Positions 8,851-17,788 are shown, numbered from the stretch's first letter. The stretch: 17,788 nucleotides of DNA from Physocladia obscura (GCA_027596945.1 JADGJH010000499.1:1-17788), one strand, 5' to 3'. Numbers and translations are program-made. The notes: generated by a model from the sequence alone, not told the origin.

Positions 8851-9440
8851 AAAGTATAATTTAGTGTAGAATTTATTTATTGCCAAGAATAGAGCTTCTT
8901 GAAATGCCTAATTCCATGCCTCAAAATAAAACTTTTATGCCTCAATTCTTATTTTCAATAAAAACCAATTTCTTAGCAAAAGAAATTACTCAAATTTGAA
9001 AGATAGGACCTTTACTCCCAATTTTTGAATGGAATAAACTATATATTTCAATAAATAATATTTCTATTTTCAAGTCTGTATTAAATATTATTTAACATAT
9101 ATACAGCTTGTATAACATACTTTATTTTTAAACCTAACAGCAATTGCTGATTCCATTTGATGATGCAGCATAGATTGCACTAAATAGTTTGCTCATGCAC
9201 ATCAAATAAAGTGCCCTGCTGTATGATATGGATGGACTGGATGCAATTGGTTGATTATTTTTGTAATAGGGGCTTCATTTAGTGCACCTGAATGGTCAAT
9301 GTGATTTGTGGGTTATGCTAATACTGTTGTATTTTCCCAGTCCTTTACAAAAGACAAAGGCAATGAGTACATATAGACAATGCGCATTACTTTGTCATTT
9401 TTTTTTTGTAAATTTTGAAGAACCTGTGGGGAGATTTGTC
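8851..9440. other. AT-rich, CpG-free sequence without a gene
   Basis: No open frame with coding character, no RNA gene and no clear repeat. The only CpG lies at 9383-9384. Confidence 0.5.
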
Positions 9441-9466
9441 ACATTTTCTTGAACCTCTATTTTATT

Positions 9467-9793
9467 TTAAGAGTAAGGATAAATAGGAAAGGAAAGACAC
9501 TCATCTATGCCATATATGTATCTATTGCTCCCTTTACTCAATTCAACAAAAAGACCAAACTTTTCTATTATGACTTCAAAGCCATATTTACCATTCTTAT
9601 CCAAAACTGCTGTTCCCTTAATATTCAACAGGGTAGCATTCCAGATCTCTTATGCCACAGCTTCAACAGTATCTCCTTCCGCCAGAACAACAACAGAAGT
9701 AACTTCACTTTGCTTCTGTTTTGTGGAAGTATTGATTTGAGGCTTTATCAGTTTGTATACTTTTGTTATTTTGAAGAAAACACACAGATTTGC
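9467..9793 (-). pseudogene. Coding exon with one in-frame TAA, unrecognised protein
   Basis: On the minus strand about 108 codons end at TAA 9467-9469 and are interrupted once, by TAA at 9650-9652. The reading is coherent on both sides: ANLCVFFKITKVYKLIKPQ, later TSVVVLAEGDTVEAVA, [stop], EIWNATLLNIKGTAVLDKNG and YGFEVIIEKFGLFVELSKGS, ending in IYPYS. An in-frame TGA bounds it upstream (9794-9796). No family recognised. It could be a pseudogene with a single nonsense change, an exon whose stop lies in an unseen intron, or part of a mobile element. Almost no CpG. Confidence 0.4.
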
Positions 9794-9859
9794 TCAAATT
9801 TGAGTTTTGAAAAATTAAATTGGGCATTTGGCAAAAAAAACCGAACTTTTTTTTAATAA

Positions 9860-11107
9860 TCATTTTATTTCCTTCTTTCTTGCTTTAGTTTTCTTTCAGC
9901 TCAAGAAAGTAATTGATAAAGCAGATTTTGACTCGCAAAACCATTTGCAAATTGGTGCGGTGGGTGGGAAAAGAAAAAAAAGAGAAAAATGATAAAAAGA
10001 AATTTATTTGAGAAAACAGAGGCCTTCAGCCACAATATTTCCAAAAAGCGGTTGTAGAAACTTAACCCATGCAGAGGCTAGCGTTGGTGGAGAAGATATC
10101 TGTTTTTGAGACGGCGATCGCAAAGCCCACCTATTTCAGGTGCTCAAGCAAGGGATAAAAAGAGTAGTAGTGTGCGAACTCATTTTTAATCTGCTGATAT
10201 CAACAAGCTATTTGAACTGGTGTTCTCTACAGCTACTCTTCGGTCTCTGAATTATGCAACTGACAGACCCTCCACTTGCTGTGAGGGAACGGCTCTTGAA
10301 ATTTATATTCTCGCTGAATTGCCGAATTTTTTGTGAAAGGATTTAAATAGAAGAAAAAAAAGAGTCAACCTGAAGACAAACCTAAAAAAAAAAAGTTTTA
10401 ACAAAAGGGTAAAATAAAGATGAAAAAATAGGGCAAAATTGATACAGAAGAAGAGTGTTTGCAGTAGCAGGAAAAAAAGGTTCTCAATTTGGGAAAGAAG
10501 AACTTGGATATCAACAGATTGCCGTTAATGGCTCTTCGGATTGTTGAGCTTGAATAAATCGAAGATATTCATCATTGAACATTAAACTGCTTGGCAAAAC
10601 ACTCCATAGTGACGGTTAAAAAAGGAAAGCACCGAGTATCGTGTCAGACTGAACGATAGAAAGAAACAGCAGAGAGAAATGAACAAACGGTTTATGCTTA
10701 CCCGAACTACGATACAGCTGCGACACAACCGCAATCACCGATATCAACCTCATCAATATTGACTGCAGGATAAAAAAAATGGAAAAAATGGGAATGAAAT
10801 GAATTTTACACCAAGAAAAAGCTCCGATAAAAAAAGTATTCTCAATTGAATGAGTCTTCGTTTTTTTCGTTTTACAGTCACATGCGAACAATACAACCAA
10901 AGTCTGCTTGAAAAGAGATAAATCTTTTCGTCAACGAAAACATTGCAAAAATTGCTTCTCCAAACACAAACAATCAAACGAAACCAAAACGGTGGGAAAG
11001 AAAATTGGTCAAAGAAAAAAGTGGCGAAGGTGAAGAAGACAAAAAAAAGAAGAAAAAAGGTAACTACATTCTTGAAAAAACAAGACAAAAATGGTTCCAG
11101 CGGTTGT
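9860..11107. other. Unresolved region with normal CpG content, no closed gene
   Basis: About 1.25 kb between the repeat island and the 3' end of ARP3. CpG is common here, so it is unlike the silenced islands. Short exon-like frames exist on both strands but do not join. Minus: SILMRLISVIAVVSQLYRSS between an acceptor CTGCAG and donor GTAAGC (10702-10762), SSLMFNDEYLRFIQAQQ ending at a stop near 10510, and GFAIAVSKTDIFSTNASLC near 10075-10135. Plus: MQRLALVEKISVFETAIAK near 10072-10130. A small multi-exon gene on either strand is possible. 10870-11060 is purine-rich and may be ARP3 3' flank. Confidence 0.3.
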
Positions 11108-12813
11108 TCACACAACAGATCCAAAAACTTTGTTATAACGAGCAATGCTTGGTCCATACTCTTCATATTGCGCTTTTGTGTGGCAATATCCATGGAAATC
11201 GGGCTATTTATCAAAAAACCGATTAAAAAACATTGAGATTTGATTTTTATAATTCGCTAGCTTCTTCTCTTTCTCTAAAGATTCACTCGATCTTCGCTCA
11301 TCACAGGAGTTACGCATACCGTATCAGCCAACAAACTACCACCAAACCAGACAGCATATCTTTGCCTTTTGTGCTGCACAACATTAACTTCAATCTCTTT
11401 CTGGACGACATTCTGTCCAAGAGTGCTATACGCCGATACAGCGCTCATTTCAAGACGCGAGGCGGTAAGCTTTGAAATATCACGCTCGAGACGGCGGTTG
11501 AAGTCTTTGAACATGGTAGAACCGCCGGAAAGAACAATATTTTTGTATAGACCTCTTCTCGTGTCGATTGGACAACTTTGGATCACTTGGTCAACTACTT
11601 CGGGTAAAGGGGTCAAAAAGTCTGAGCTGGCGATTTCGGGGTTGAAGAAGATTTCCGGGCCTAGGAAACGCTCAAAGCCGACATCGACAGTGTATGGCTA
11701 AGAAAAAAAAATTTTTGTAAGTATATGGAATTATTTTTTTTTAGAGACAAAAGAAAAACTCACTTTTTTAGTGATTGAATGGATAAACTCGCACTTCTTG
11801 AGCCATTTTTGTGGTTCAGCGTCGTACTTTGCAAATTCTTTGTCGATTCGTGGACACACGTAGGAATACATTTCCTTGATCCGTCTGGCAACTTCCATGC
11901 TTTCCTCAGGTGGGATGCTGTTTTCACGTTCACGCAAGAGCTGCTGGACAAAATAGGTGATATCACGACCGGCAATGGGGATATGTCTAATTGACGAGCC
12001 AATCACGTAGCCTTCGGCCTGTTCAGGTAAAGAGATGGTTAGAGGTGGAGCGAGACTGTTAATTGCTGGGTTCGACTCACGACAGGAATCACGTGGGTCA
12101 CGCCGTCGCCAGAGTCAATGACAGTACCCGTCAGGGTTTGCTCGCGCTTACTTGTCCAGGAGGCGGCGAGGGCGAGAACGGCCTGGACACCGATGTAGAG
12201 ACCCTTGACGCCAAAGGATTCGAAAAAGATTTCAGCCGTGTACTCACGATTCTCGGGAGCATTGAGGGGGGGTTCCGTCTGGAGAGGGCCGATGTGTTAA
12301 TACGCGAGTGGTTTTAAGATAGAAGGAGGAGGAAGGCTGAATACCAGCAGGAAATAGTGATCTTCGGGCTCGCACCGCAGGTACTGGTAGATGCAGGCCT
12401 GGTGGAACTTTTCCATGTGGTCCCAGTTGTCGACCTGGCCGTGTCTGACTGGATACGAGAGGGCGTGCGAGTGGGCGTTGGCCGTGGCGTCGTCGCCAAT
12501 AAAGAAGTCAAGGTCGTCGATGCCGCGCTTGGACGCGAGGTTGCCGCCGCCACCCTTATCCTTATCGCCACCCTTTCCCTTGACATCGCCGCCCGCGGTG
12601 CCGATCGTCGTCGGGATGATGAACTGCGGGTCGTTGTTGCCGGCGTACCCCATCTTGGTGTACCTGCACATTACATTGCGTTACATTACGTTACGTAAGC
12701 GCGCGCAATCAGTTAGCTTCTTCCACAAATGCTTATTCCCACGCCCCTTAATTAATTAATATATGTTCTTCTTACCCCGTCCCATTGTCAATCACCACGG
12801 CCTTGGTGTTCAT
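11108..12813 (-). CDS. ARP3: Actin-related protein 3 (Arp2/3 complex subunit)
   Basis: Six exons give 427 aa: 12813-12776, 12663-12345, 12278-12081, 12018-11764, 11697-11320, 11203-11108 (introns 112, 66, 62, 66 and 116 bp; all phases agree). The actin fold is read in order: [17 protein letters not shown] (nucleotide-binding loop), [91 protein letters not shown] and the Arp3 C-terminus [20 protein letters not shown]. Length equals that of typical fungal Arp3. Arp3 and Arp2 form the first pseudo-filament that starts branched actin networks for endocytosis or crawling. The frame could run on past 11320 to a stop at 11275, but that gives a foreign tail; the GTATGC donor restores the conserved end. 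A Gly/Lys/Asp-rich insert lies after [11 protein letters not shown]. It lies 141 bp downstream of the Gdown1-like gene on the same strand. Confidence 0.96.
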
Positions 12814-12954
12814 TTTGTTCAGACTCTTTTCAATCAAAATGTTTGTATTTCAATCAACCTCCCTGCTAAAATTACTTACCCAATTAGTTGTTCAACAAAT
12901 TCACTCCATTATTCCATCAATCCATTACTACATCTATTACTTCCATCACTTCGA

Positions 12955-14215
12955 TCACCCATCATCTGAATATTCCTCGTAGTAATCACTGTCCTCTGAA
13001 TCACTAATATCACTGTCATTGTTAGAATCTTGTGGAAGTGGTCCTAAAGCCGATCGATACCTTCATAACAAAAACATTAACTAGTAAGAAAATTTAAAAG
13101 AGGAAGAGAATAAATGGCACAAACTTTGTTTTGTCAAAAATAAAGCTGCTCTTTACATTCTTTTGATCGGATGCTGCCTTGGAGGAGACAATTCCTGAAG
13201 ACTCCCACAAACGCGATTGCAATCTGCGTTGCTGGTCCTCAGAATTCTGTTTTTCCAACGCAACAGACTCTTCAAAAGACAAAATCTTGACTTTTGTCTC
13301 CTTCTATTATTTAATAATTGCAAACAAAGAAGTCAAAAAAAGGGCGAAGGAAGGAGGGGTGAGAAGATACTTGGTAGATTTTTTATGCATGGAATAAATT
13401 GCAAAATACCAAATGAATCGGCACATTTCCTCCAGCGAAAAAAATCTTACGTTGTCGTTCATTCATTTGTTCCCCCTCACTATGATTCTGCGCATGTGGT
13501 TCATTGTCTGCTACTGCAGACATACTTAATCCTTGTACCAACTTTTCAAGGTCACCAACAATCCGATCATCCCCGATACGCAACGACTCCATCTCGTCGT
13601 TCAATTTCTTTGTGCCGTCACGTGCAACTGAAGATGAAGAAAACGTGGAACCGCCGAAATTGCTTTTGCCTGAATTTGAATTTCTCGGCGACTGCATGTT
13701 TTCGGTGCTTTTACCGGCAGTTGATAATGATGCTGAAATTTCGTCCAATCGTGATCTAATCTGGACATTCATTGCTCTTAGTTTTGCGCCCTTGTCTTCC
13801 AACGCATTAACCAGTGTTCTGAAAGAAATTTTTAAAAATACGAATGGAATAAATAATGCTGTTACTTTTTCGCCAAGAACTCTTCGTTGCGGCCCAGAAG
13901 CTGGACAAGAGCATCTTTTCCTGCAGTCTCAATGTCGACAACATTGGGATTTTTGAGGTTAAGCATAATATCGGTTTTCTTCTTTTGTTGTTTTTGTTGT
14001 TGGGGATGTAGGCGGCGCTGCTGTGATACGGCAAATTGGCGTGGCGTTTGATCGCTTGCAAATGCGTTTGGGTTTGGGTGCAGGATCGACGGAATCGGTG
14101 TTGTTTGCGCGGTGATGTTTGATGGCTGCATCGTTGAATTTTGTTGGAATTTTTTTCTTTTTGTTTTCGCCGAACCACAAACAAAAATATTGCTGCTATT
14201 TTCCAAATTTTTCAT
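12955..14215 (-). CDS. POLR2M: Probable Gdown1 / POLR2M (GRINL1A) homologue, RNA polymerase II-associated protein
   Basis: Four exons give 329 aa: 14215-13866, 13818-13451, 13290-13125, 13060-12955 (introns 47, 160 and 64 bp; phases agree). Two blocks point to Gdown1. Near residue 100-130, LVQLLGRNEEFLAKK joined across an intron to TLVNALEDKGAKL matches the N-terminal Gdown1 pattern (L..ML.RQ..LL.N..f...L.DKG.K). Near residue 243, LSFEESVALEKQ matches the C-terminal LSIEESLALQKQ motif, followed as in animals by a Gln/Arg-rich helix, a KYRS step and an acidic, Ser/Asp/Tyr-rich end (DSEDSDYYEEYSDDG). Human protein: 368 aa with the same order. Known role in animals: binds Pol II, competes with TFIIF and blocks termination factors. 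The middle is Ser/Asn-rich and unconserved. Start: ATG 14215 or 14131. The exon 3 acceptor (ending 13291) was chosen because only it keeps the frame. The match is by eye. Confidence 0.7.
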
Positions 14216-14600
14216 TGCTAGTTTCACAATAGCAGCATGCTACAATTTGTGCTAAGATTCAACTGTGGTGTTAGGAAATGTAAAACATCTGCCAGTCTCA
14301 GCCAACACAATCTACAACATACTGGGACCCTTGAATTGAATCCAATAATGCCTGTTGACCTCCACCATGCTGTTTCACATATGTATGCCTCTGAAAATAC
14401 CTAAGTTTATGCTTTCTACAACTATTTCATCCACCACAAGTGAGTTAGAAGGATTGCTCAAATCTAAATGAAGCAACTACTATTTGAAATTGGATTGAGT
14501 GATATAAGGTTAATGGCGGAGACTCTCAAATTCAATGTACCATCCGTCCTTGATGCAACAGGCTTTTAAAGCATGATGGGGCTTATTTATGAGTCTGTTG
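14216..14600. other. Upstream region of the Gdown1-like gene, nearly CpG-free
   Basis: No CpG from 14173, inside the first exon, to 14516. No clear TATA box or coding frame. The change from gene-type to repeat-type base composition therefore falls right at the 5' end of the gene. Confidence 0.45.
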
Positions 14601-14641
14601 CAGCTTTGGGGGAGTATATCTTTGAAATGCATTGAAGAGTT

Positions 14642-14960
14642 TTGGAACAGCAGGCAATACATATCAAAGATACAGATGTGATGCAGTTCACAAGTGAAAT
14701 CAACAGTTTTAATTGGACAATATACAATATTGTATTCTTGGATGAAGTGTCTTTTGATAATTAAGGAATGGTATGGTGCTGTGGGTATGCTATGAAAGGA
14801 CAAAGTTATTTATTTGTGGTGAGTATCAGAGATTGGGAAAAGTTAGCCAAATGCTGTCATGAATTTGCATTGTTATCAGGGAAAGTTGAAAAGTATCTAT
14901 CATATAATTCAATTTGGATTTTTGATGCACTGTTTTCGAGATTTTGTTGTGTATTCAGTT
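14642..14960 (+). pseudogene. Decayed Tc1/mariner-like (DDE) transposase fragment, copy B
   Basis: A plus-strand frame reads YNIVFLDEVSFDN, then TAA at 14762-14764, then GMVWCCGYAMKGQ. It is the same region as copy A (7574-7873), including an upstream block IHIKDTDV in a neighbouring frame (A: IHTKDTDI). The catalytic Asp-Glu pair is kept, but there is a nonsense codon and at least one frameshift. Where the family has basic residues (RKRGYA-like) this copy has Trp-Cys-Cys, coded TGG TGC TGT; these are what CGG, CGC and CGT become by C-to-T change at CpG. Terminal repeats not found. Confidence 0.65.
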
Positions 14961-15154
14961 AGAAAATAAAGTTAACTTGAAAAGCATTCTTTGGGTGGTT
15001 GCAAATGCTTTGCATATTTGATATAAATTAGATATTCAATCTAATTTTCTCCAGAATTTTCTGAGGCCTTCAATTACTTTCACAAACTCAAAAACAATTC
15101 AAGCAATTTTCAACCACTTTCCAACTGTTTTCAAACCATTTTTCTTTTGAAACA

Positions 15155-15185
15155 TTTTTTATTCTTTTTCTTTCTTTTTCTTTCT
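15155..15185. repeat. TTTCTT-type pyrimidine repeat
   Basis: Short tandem pyrimidine tract built from TTCTTT/TTTTCT units within CpG-free DNA. Confidence 0.6.
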
Positions 15186-15249
15186 ACTCCAAAAATGATT
15201 TAAACCCAAACTCTTTCCTTCATTTTATTGTAAATAAATACAACTGCTT

Positions 15250-15675
15250 TATTTAATGTTATTCAATCATCAGTATTCCACCAATGTTCTTCATCTTCAA
15301 CTTAATGTTCATCATTGATGTTTGGAATATTTTGAAACTTATTTGCAGCAGTGATGATTTTAACAGGGGACACATTTGAAAAAATACTGGGAATTGCACA
15401 CTTGTGAGCCTGAAGATTTTTCTCCAATGAATTAAACTAATTTTCTGTGTCTTCAAAATAATATTTGAGGTTGCACTTCAGTGACTTATAATTTTGTTGA
15501 TCCTCAATGATGTTGAATGAAACTTACAATGAGTGACAAATTTGATTCCTGATTGCAATTGTCTATCAAAGAGGTATAATATTTCTTGAAGTGGTGGCAC
15601 ATAAATTGCTTTCTCCAAATTGTCGGGACTGTGAACCAAAATTCTTGCCCAGTCATTCCAAATCATATCATCATC
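15250..15675 (-). pseudogene. Exon-like remains of an unrecognised minus-strand gene
   Basis: An intact-looking exon (15675-15528) opens after a good acceptor (TTTGCAG) with DDDMIWNDWARILVHSPDN, continues YVPPLQEILYLFDRQLQSG and stops at a good donor (T followed by GTAAGT). A second open piece (about 15436-15300) reads SLEKNLQAHKCAIPSIFSNV and ends in an acidic tail with a stop inside it. The phases of the two pieces do not match with any acceptor I tried, so they may not be joined directly. No family recognised. Only one CpG (15624) lies in the block; probably an old mobile element or decayed gene. Confidence 0.35.
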
Positions 15676-16060
15676 CTGCAAATGGAACAAATTTCATGCA
15701 AGCATTGTGAAAAAAATCATTCCACTGTACACCACCATTGATAGTGCAATTATTTCATTATAATTGGAACTTTTTTGGACCTAGTGAGTAGGGTGCACAT
15801 TATACCTATATGGCATAGTGATTATTTGGTATAATTATATGGTAGAATTGTATAACTCTGTTTCCCTTTTTTTTTTTGAATTGAATTGAATAAGCATGAC
15901 AAAATGTTTTTTAAACTGCGGCGCTGCTGCAATAATAAAAAAATTTACACAAAACTTTGTTTTTACATTAAACTAGCTTTTTTAATACGTAATCCAAGGC
16001 ATCAGACTTGATTCTGTTAATTTGGTGTGGTTTTCGAATTCTTTTCTAAAAATACTTCAG

Positions 16061-16205
16061 GTTCACTTTCACAACAGCCACGCAAGAGTTCACACTCATC
16101 CAGCTATTTGATGGTTTATTTAAATATAAATATCACATGAGTGATTATGAAGAAAATGCCTCTGGAAGTGATGGAAATGAAGGGGTTGATGAGGCAAATG
16201 ATTAA
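16061..16205 (+). CDS. Possible terminal exon of an unrecognised plus-strand gene
   Basis: After TTCTAAAAATACTTCAG, a good branch point plus acceptor, an open frame of 48 codons reads FTFTTATQEFTLIQLFDGLF, then an acidic Ser/Gly/Asn/Glu tail (MSDYEENASGSDGNEGVDE) and stops at TAA 16203-16205. AATAAA follows at 16210. The preceding exons were not found between 15700 and 16050. It lies at the left edge of the longest CpG-free run. Could be an ordinary small gene's end or part of a mobile element. Confidence 0.35.
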
Positions 16206-16209
16206 ATTG

Positions 16210-16215
16210 AATAAA
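16210..16215 (+). promoter_or_regulatory. AATAAA polyadenylation signal
   Basis: Five bases after the stop of the exon-like frame 16061-16205. AATAAA is common by chance in DNA this AT-rich, so the support is mainly its position. Confidence 0.3.
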
Positions 16216-16479
16216 ATTAATTTATGATGTTTAAAAAATTTTATTTAAAAAAGAAGGTACAATACCAGTATACTAACAACATTATACCACATTATTTGTA
16301 TATTGAAAATGTATTATACAGTATAATTCCTAACCCTAATTTCTCAGTATCTTTATTGCAGTAAGAATATCAAACTTCCAGACTAATTCCCAACTTAACA
16401 ATAAAAATTATTAAAGGGATAAATCAAAATAAAATGTTGGTTTCAAAGTATAAAAGTTGTTGTTTCAAAAGGAGGTGAT

Positions 16480-17030
16480 GGCCTTTTTTTTTTGTTTTTG
16501 TTCATTTCCCCTTAGAGCTGCTGCTTGGACTTTATCATTATTGAAAGTAAATTCTCTAACTAAAGCCCATCCCCAGACCTTGAAGTTGGTTTCCAAGTGC
16601 CTGACAGCTTAATGCATGTCAGTGCACTAATTGCAGCTTGTTGGAAAGCATTGCCTCCTCTATTGATTATTTCCCCCACTCTTGCACCTTCCACCAGCTT
16701 CTCCTTGCTTGTTATCCCAGGAATCTGGTGTCCATTTTAGGTTACCTTCAAAAATTTCCACCAGCTCTTCTTCTGTAATCCCACTCCCTCCAATCCCTGT
16801 CACTTTGCTGCTTTCAGGAGGCCCTCTGAAATCCTCTAGCTATTTTTTCCAAATCTGTCATTCTCACTCCAATGCCTCCTAGGCCCAAATTCTCCTCTTC
16901 ACCTTCAGGTGCCAGAAAAATTCCTGTGGGAAAAAAGCCACCAACTCCTCCCTATCTCTAGCTGGCAGTTGCAAAAAACCCTGTGGGAAAACTCTGCCAG
17001 CTCTTCATCTATTCTCTCTCATTATTTCAT
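16480..17030 (-). pseudogene. Decayed minus-strand reading frame, gag-like or unknown
   Basis: Coherent protein pieces alternate between frames: EELAEF and REELVAFFPQEFFW (about 16920-17010), GVRMTDLEKIARGFQRAS (about 16815-16875), KVTGIGGSGITEEELVEIFE (about 16750-16810), KLVEGARVGEIINRGGNAFQ (about 16640-16705) and WALVREFTFNNDKVQAAALR (about 16515-16575). They are parted by frameshifts and by stops such as TGA and TAG. G+C is higher than in the surrounding DNA, yet no CpG remains. I do not recognise the family; helical, charged, gag-like pieces suggest a retroelement. Not functional as read. Confidence 0.45.
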
Positions 17031-17644
17031 AGGTTTCTCTGTATCACTAGTGCAAGGTATTTTAGTAGGATTGCTAAAATTACTAAGTGTTGTGATAGAG
17101 TTGCTATTTATTTTGTTATGATCTCTGGGGTTTTGTGCTTATTGGCTTCTTTTCTGCTGCCCATTTGCTTCTTTTGTAAAGTTGCCTTGCACTTCTCCTG
17201 CAATTTTTGAGTTTTGATTAAATGTGATCAATTGTATGACTTCAAAAGTTTAAGACAGGCACAGCAAAATGACCTGGATCAAAAGGAAGCTGCAGAAAAT
17301 AAATCAGAAAAATAGGTCAAGTAGTCTACTCCCTTTCTAGCAACATCAATGCCTCCTACTTCTGTAGAATATGCCTCCCAAGGAATTATGCATTAGTAGG
17401 ATATTCACTAATTCACTCCATAGCTTTGGTAGATTTGTCTCAAATATAATGGAAAACAAGGGATTGTTGAGTAGTTTAGGAAAGAGATTTCAGACTACAA
17501 GTTATTAGTTTTTCTGTATATTTTGTAAGTCTGCTGTGGGTTTCACTATTTATAGTGCATTTACCACCACTTTGACATTTTCCCCTTGGAAAACTGGTGG
17601 TATCACATCAATGGGATGATGTGACAGTTTTCTGAAGGTATTTC

Positions 17645-17698
17645 AATGGCCCTTTTTATTGGTGCCATTTCATTGGTCCCTTTTCAATGGAATTCATC
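17645..17698. repeat. Degenerate tandem repeat of a 13-14 bp unit
   Basis: Four consecutive units: AATGGCCCTTTTT, ATTGGTGCCATTTC, ATTGGTCCCTTTTC and AATGGAATTCATC. The two middle units differ at two positions. Related CAATTGG/CCATTG words continue to about 17740, partly as inverted copies. Could be a mobile-element end. Confidence 0.4.
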
Positions 17699-17788
17699 AA
17701 TTCCGTTTGCCAATTGGACAAAATGGTCCATTGAACAAAATTGTAATTGAAATTTCTTCAATTACAAAAGATAACAATGAAAAATTGT

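Larger units (their letters stand above)
16083..17703. other. CpG-free run, 1,621 bp
   Basis: No CG dinucleotide was found in any line from 16083 to 17703, although the middle (16500-17300) is not especially AT-rich. Base composition alone would predict dozens. From 17030 to 17640 I see no gene, RNA or clear repeat. Confidence 0.85.

Noticed and set aside
10138..10200. Frame FAHYYSFYPLLEHLK followed by TAG and further open codons, considered as stop-codon reassignment
   Set aside because: The conserved genes in the window use TAA and TGA as ordinary stops and no internal TAG; a nearby AG acceptor explains it without recoding.
11068..11193. Minus-strand frame starting [15 protein letters not shown], at first taken as exon 1 of a new gene after ARP3
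   Set aside because: The neighbouring frame over the same bases encodes the conserved Arp3 C-terminus ([17 protein letters not shown]) and joins in phase through a GTATGC donor.
10943..11236. Lys-rich plus-strand frame
   Set aside because: It is driven by purine-rich sequence and runs antisense through the last ARP3 exon; no similarity or splice support.
11275..11320. ARP3 ending at a stop at 11275
   Set aside because: This would give a tail unlike any Arp3 and lose about 30 conserved residues; the GTATGC donor at 11319 restores them.
12357..12759. Plus-strand frames opposite ARP3 exons 1-2
   Set aside because: Antisense to well-conserved Arp3 coding sequence and one of its introns.
13504..13956. 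150-codon plus-strand frame
   Set aside because: Antisense to exons 1-2 of the Gdown1-like gene and crosses its intron; no motif.
15250..15436. Joining the second exon-like piece directly to exon 15528-15675
   Set aside because: Every acceptor tried gives an immediate stop in the required phase.
1..17788. tRNA, rRNA, CRISPR or intact LTR/terminal inverted repeats
   Set aside because: No cloverleaf with a T-loop, no spaced identical repeats and no paired long terminal repeats were found on either strand by eye.

Overview
The window is nuclear DNA of a eukaryote with small, dense introns. About twenty introns can be placed by hand, nearly all 47-116 bp (one of 160 bp), with GT/AG ends. Several proteins are near-universal in eukaryotes (Arp3, NIF3). 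Two are more telling. One is a UBE2S-type E2 with its APC/C-binding tail, which budding and fission yeast lack. The other is a probable Gdown1/POLR2M homologue, a gene best known from animals. With a secreted heme peroxidase of the fungal type, this suggests an early-diverging fungus, perhaps chytrid-like. That placement is inference; another opisthokont-like protist is not excluded.

Layout. (1) 1-5210 is gene-dense: the 3' end of a plus-strand SET-domain (Rubisco-LSMT-type) methyltransferase gene, then three minus-strand genes read in the order peroxidase, NIF3, UBE2S. The peroxidase stop lies only 57 bp from the NIF3 start. (2) 5465-6732 is an unrecognised minus-strand coiled-coil protein followed, after a frame jump, by a Cys-rich tail. 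(3) 6733-9860 is AT-rich, with a decayed transposase copy, a GTT/ATT microsatellite and decayed minus-strand coding stretches; long parts have no CpG at all. (4) 9860-11107 has normal CpG but no gene I can close. (5) 11108-14215 is gene-dense again: ARP3 (six exons, 427 aa) and, upstream on the same strand, the Gdown1-like gene (four exons, 329 aa). (6) 14216-17788 is a second transposon graveyard: another decayed copy of the same transposase, isolated exon-like pieces, a decayed minus-strand frame and a CpG-free run of 1,621 bp.

The identified genes do not form one pathway: chromatin or protein methylation, ubiquitin chain extension for the APC/C, a metal-binding NIF3 protein, a secreted oxidase, actin branching, and RNA polymerase II control. 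The strongest large-scale signal is the alternation of CpG-normal gene islands with CpG-depleted repeat islands, as expected if cytosine methylation is targeted to repeats.
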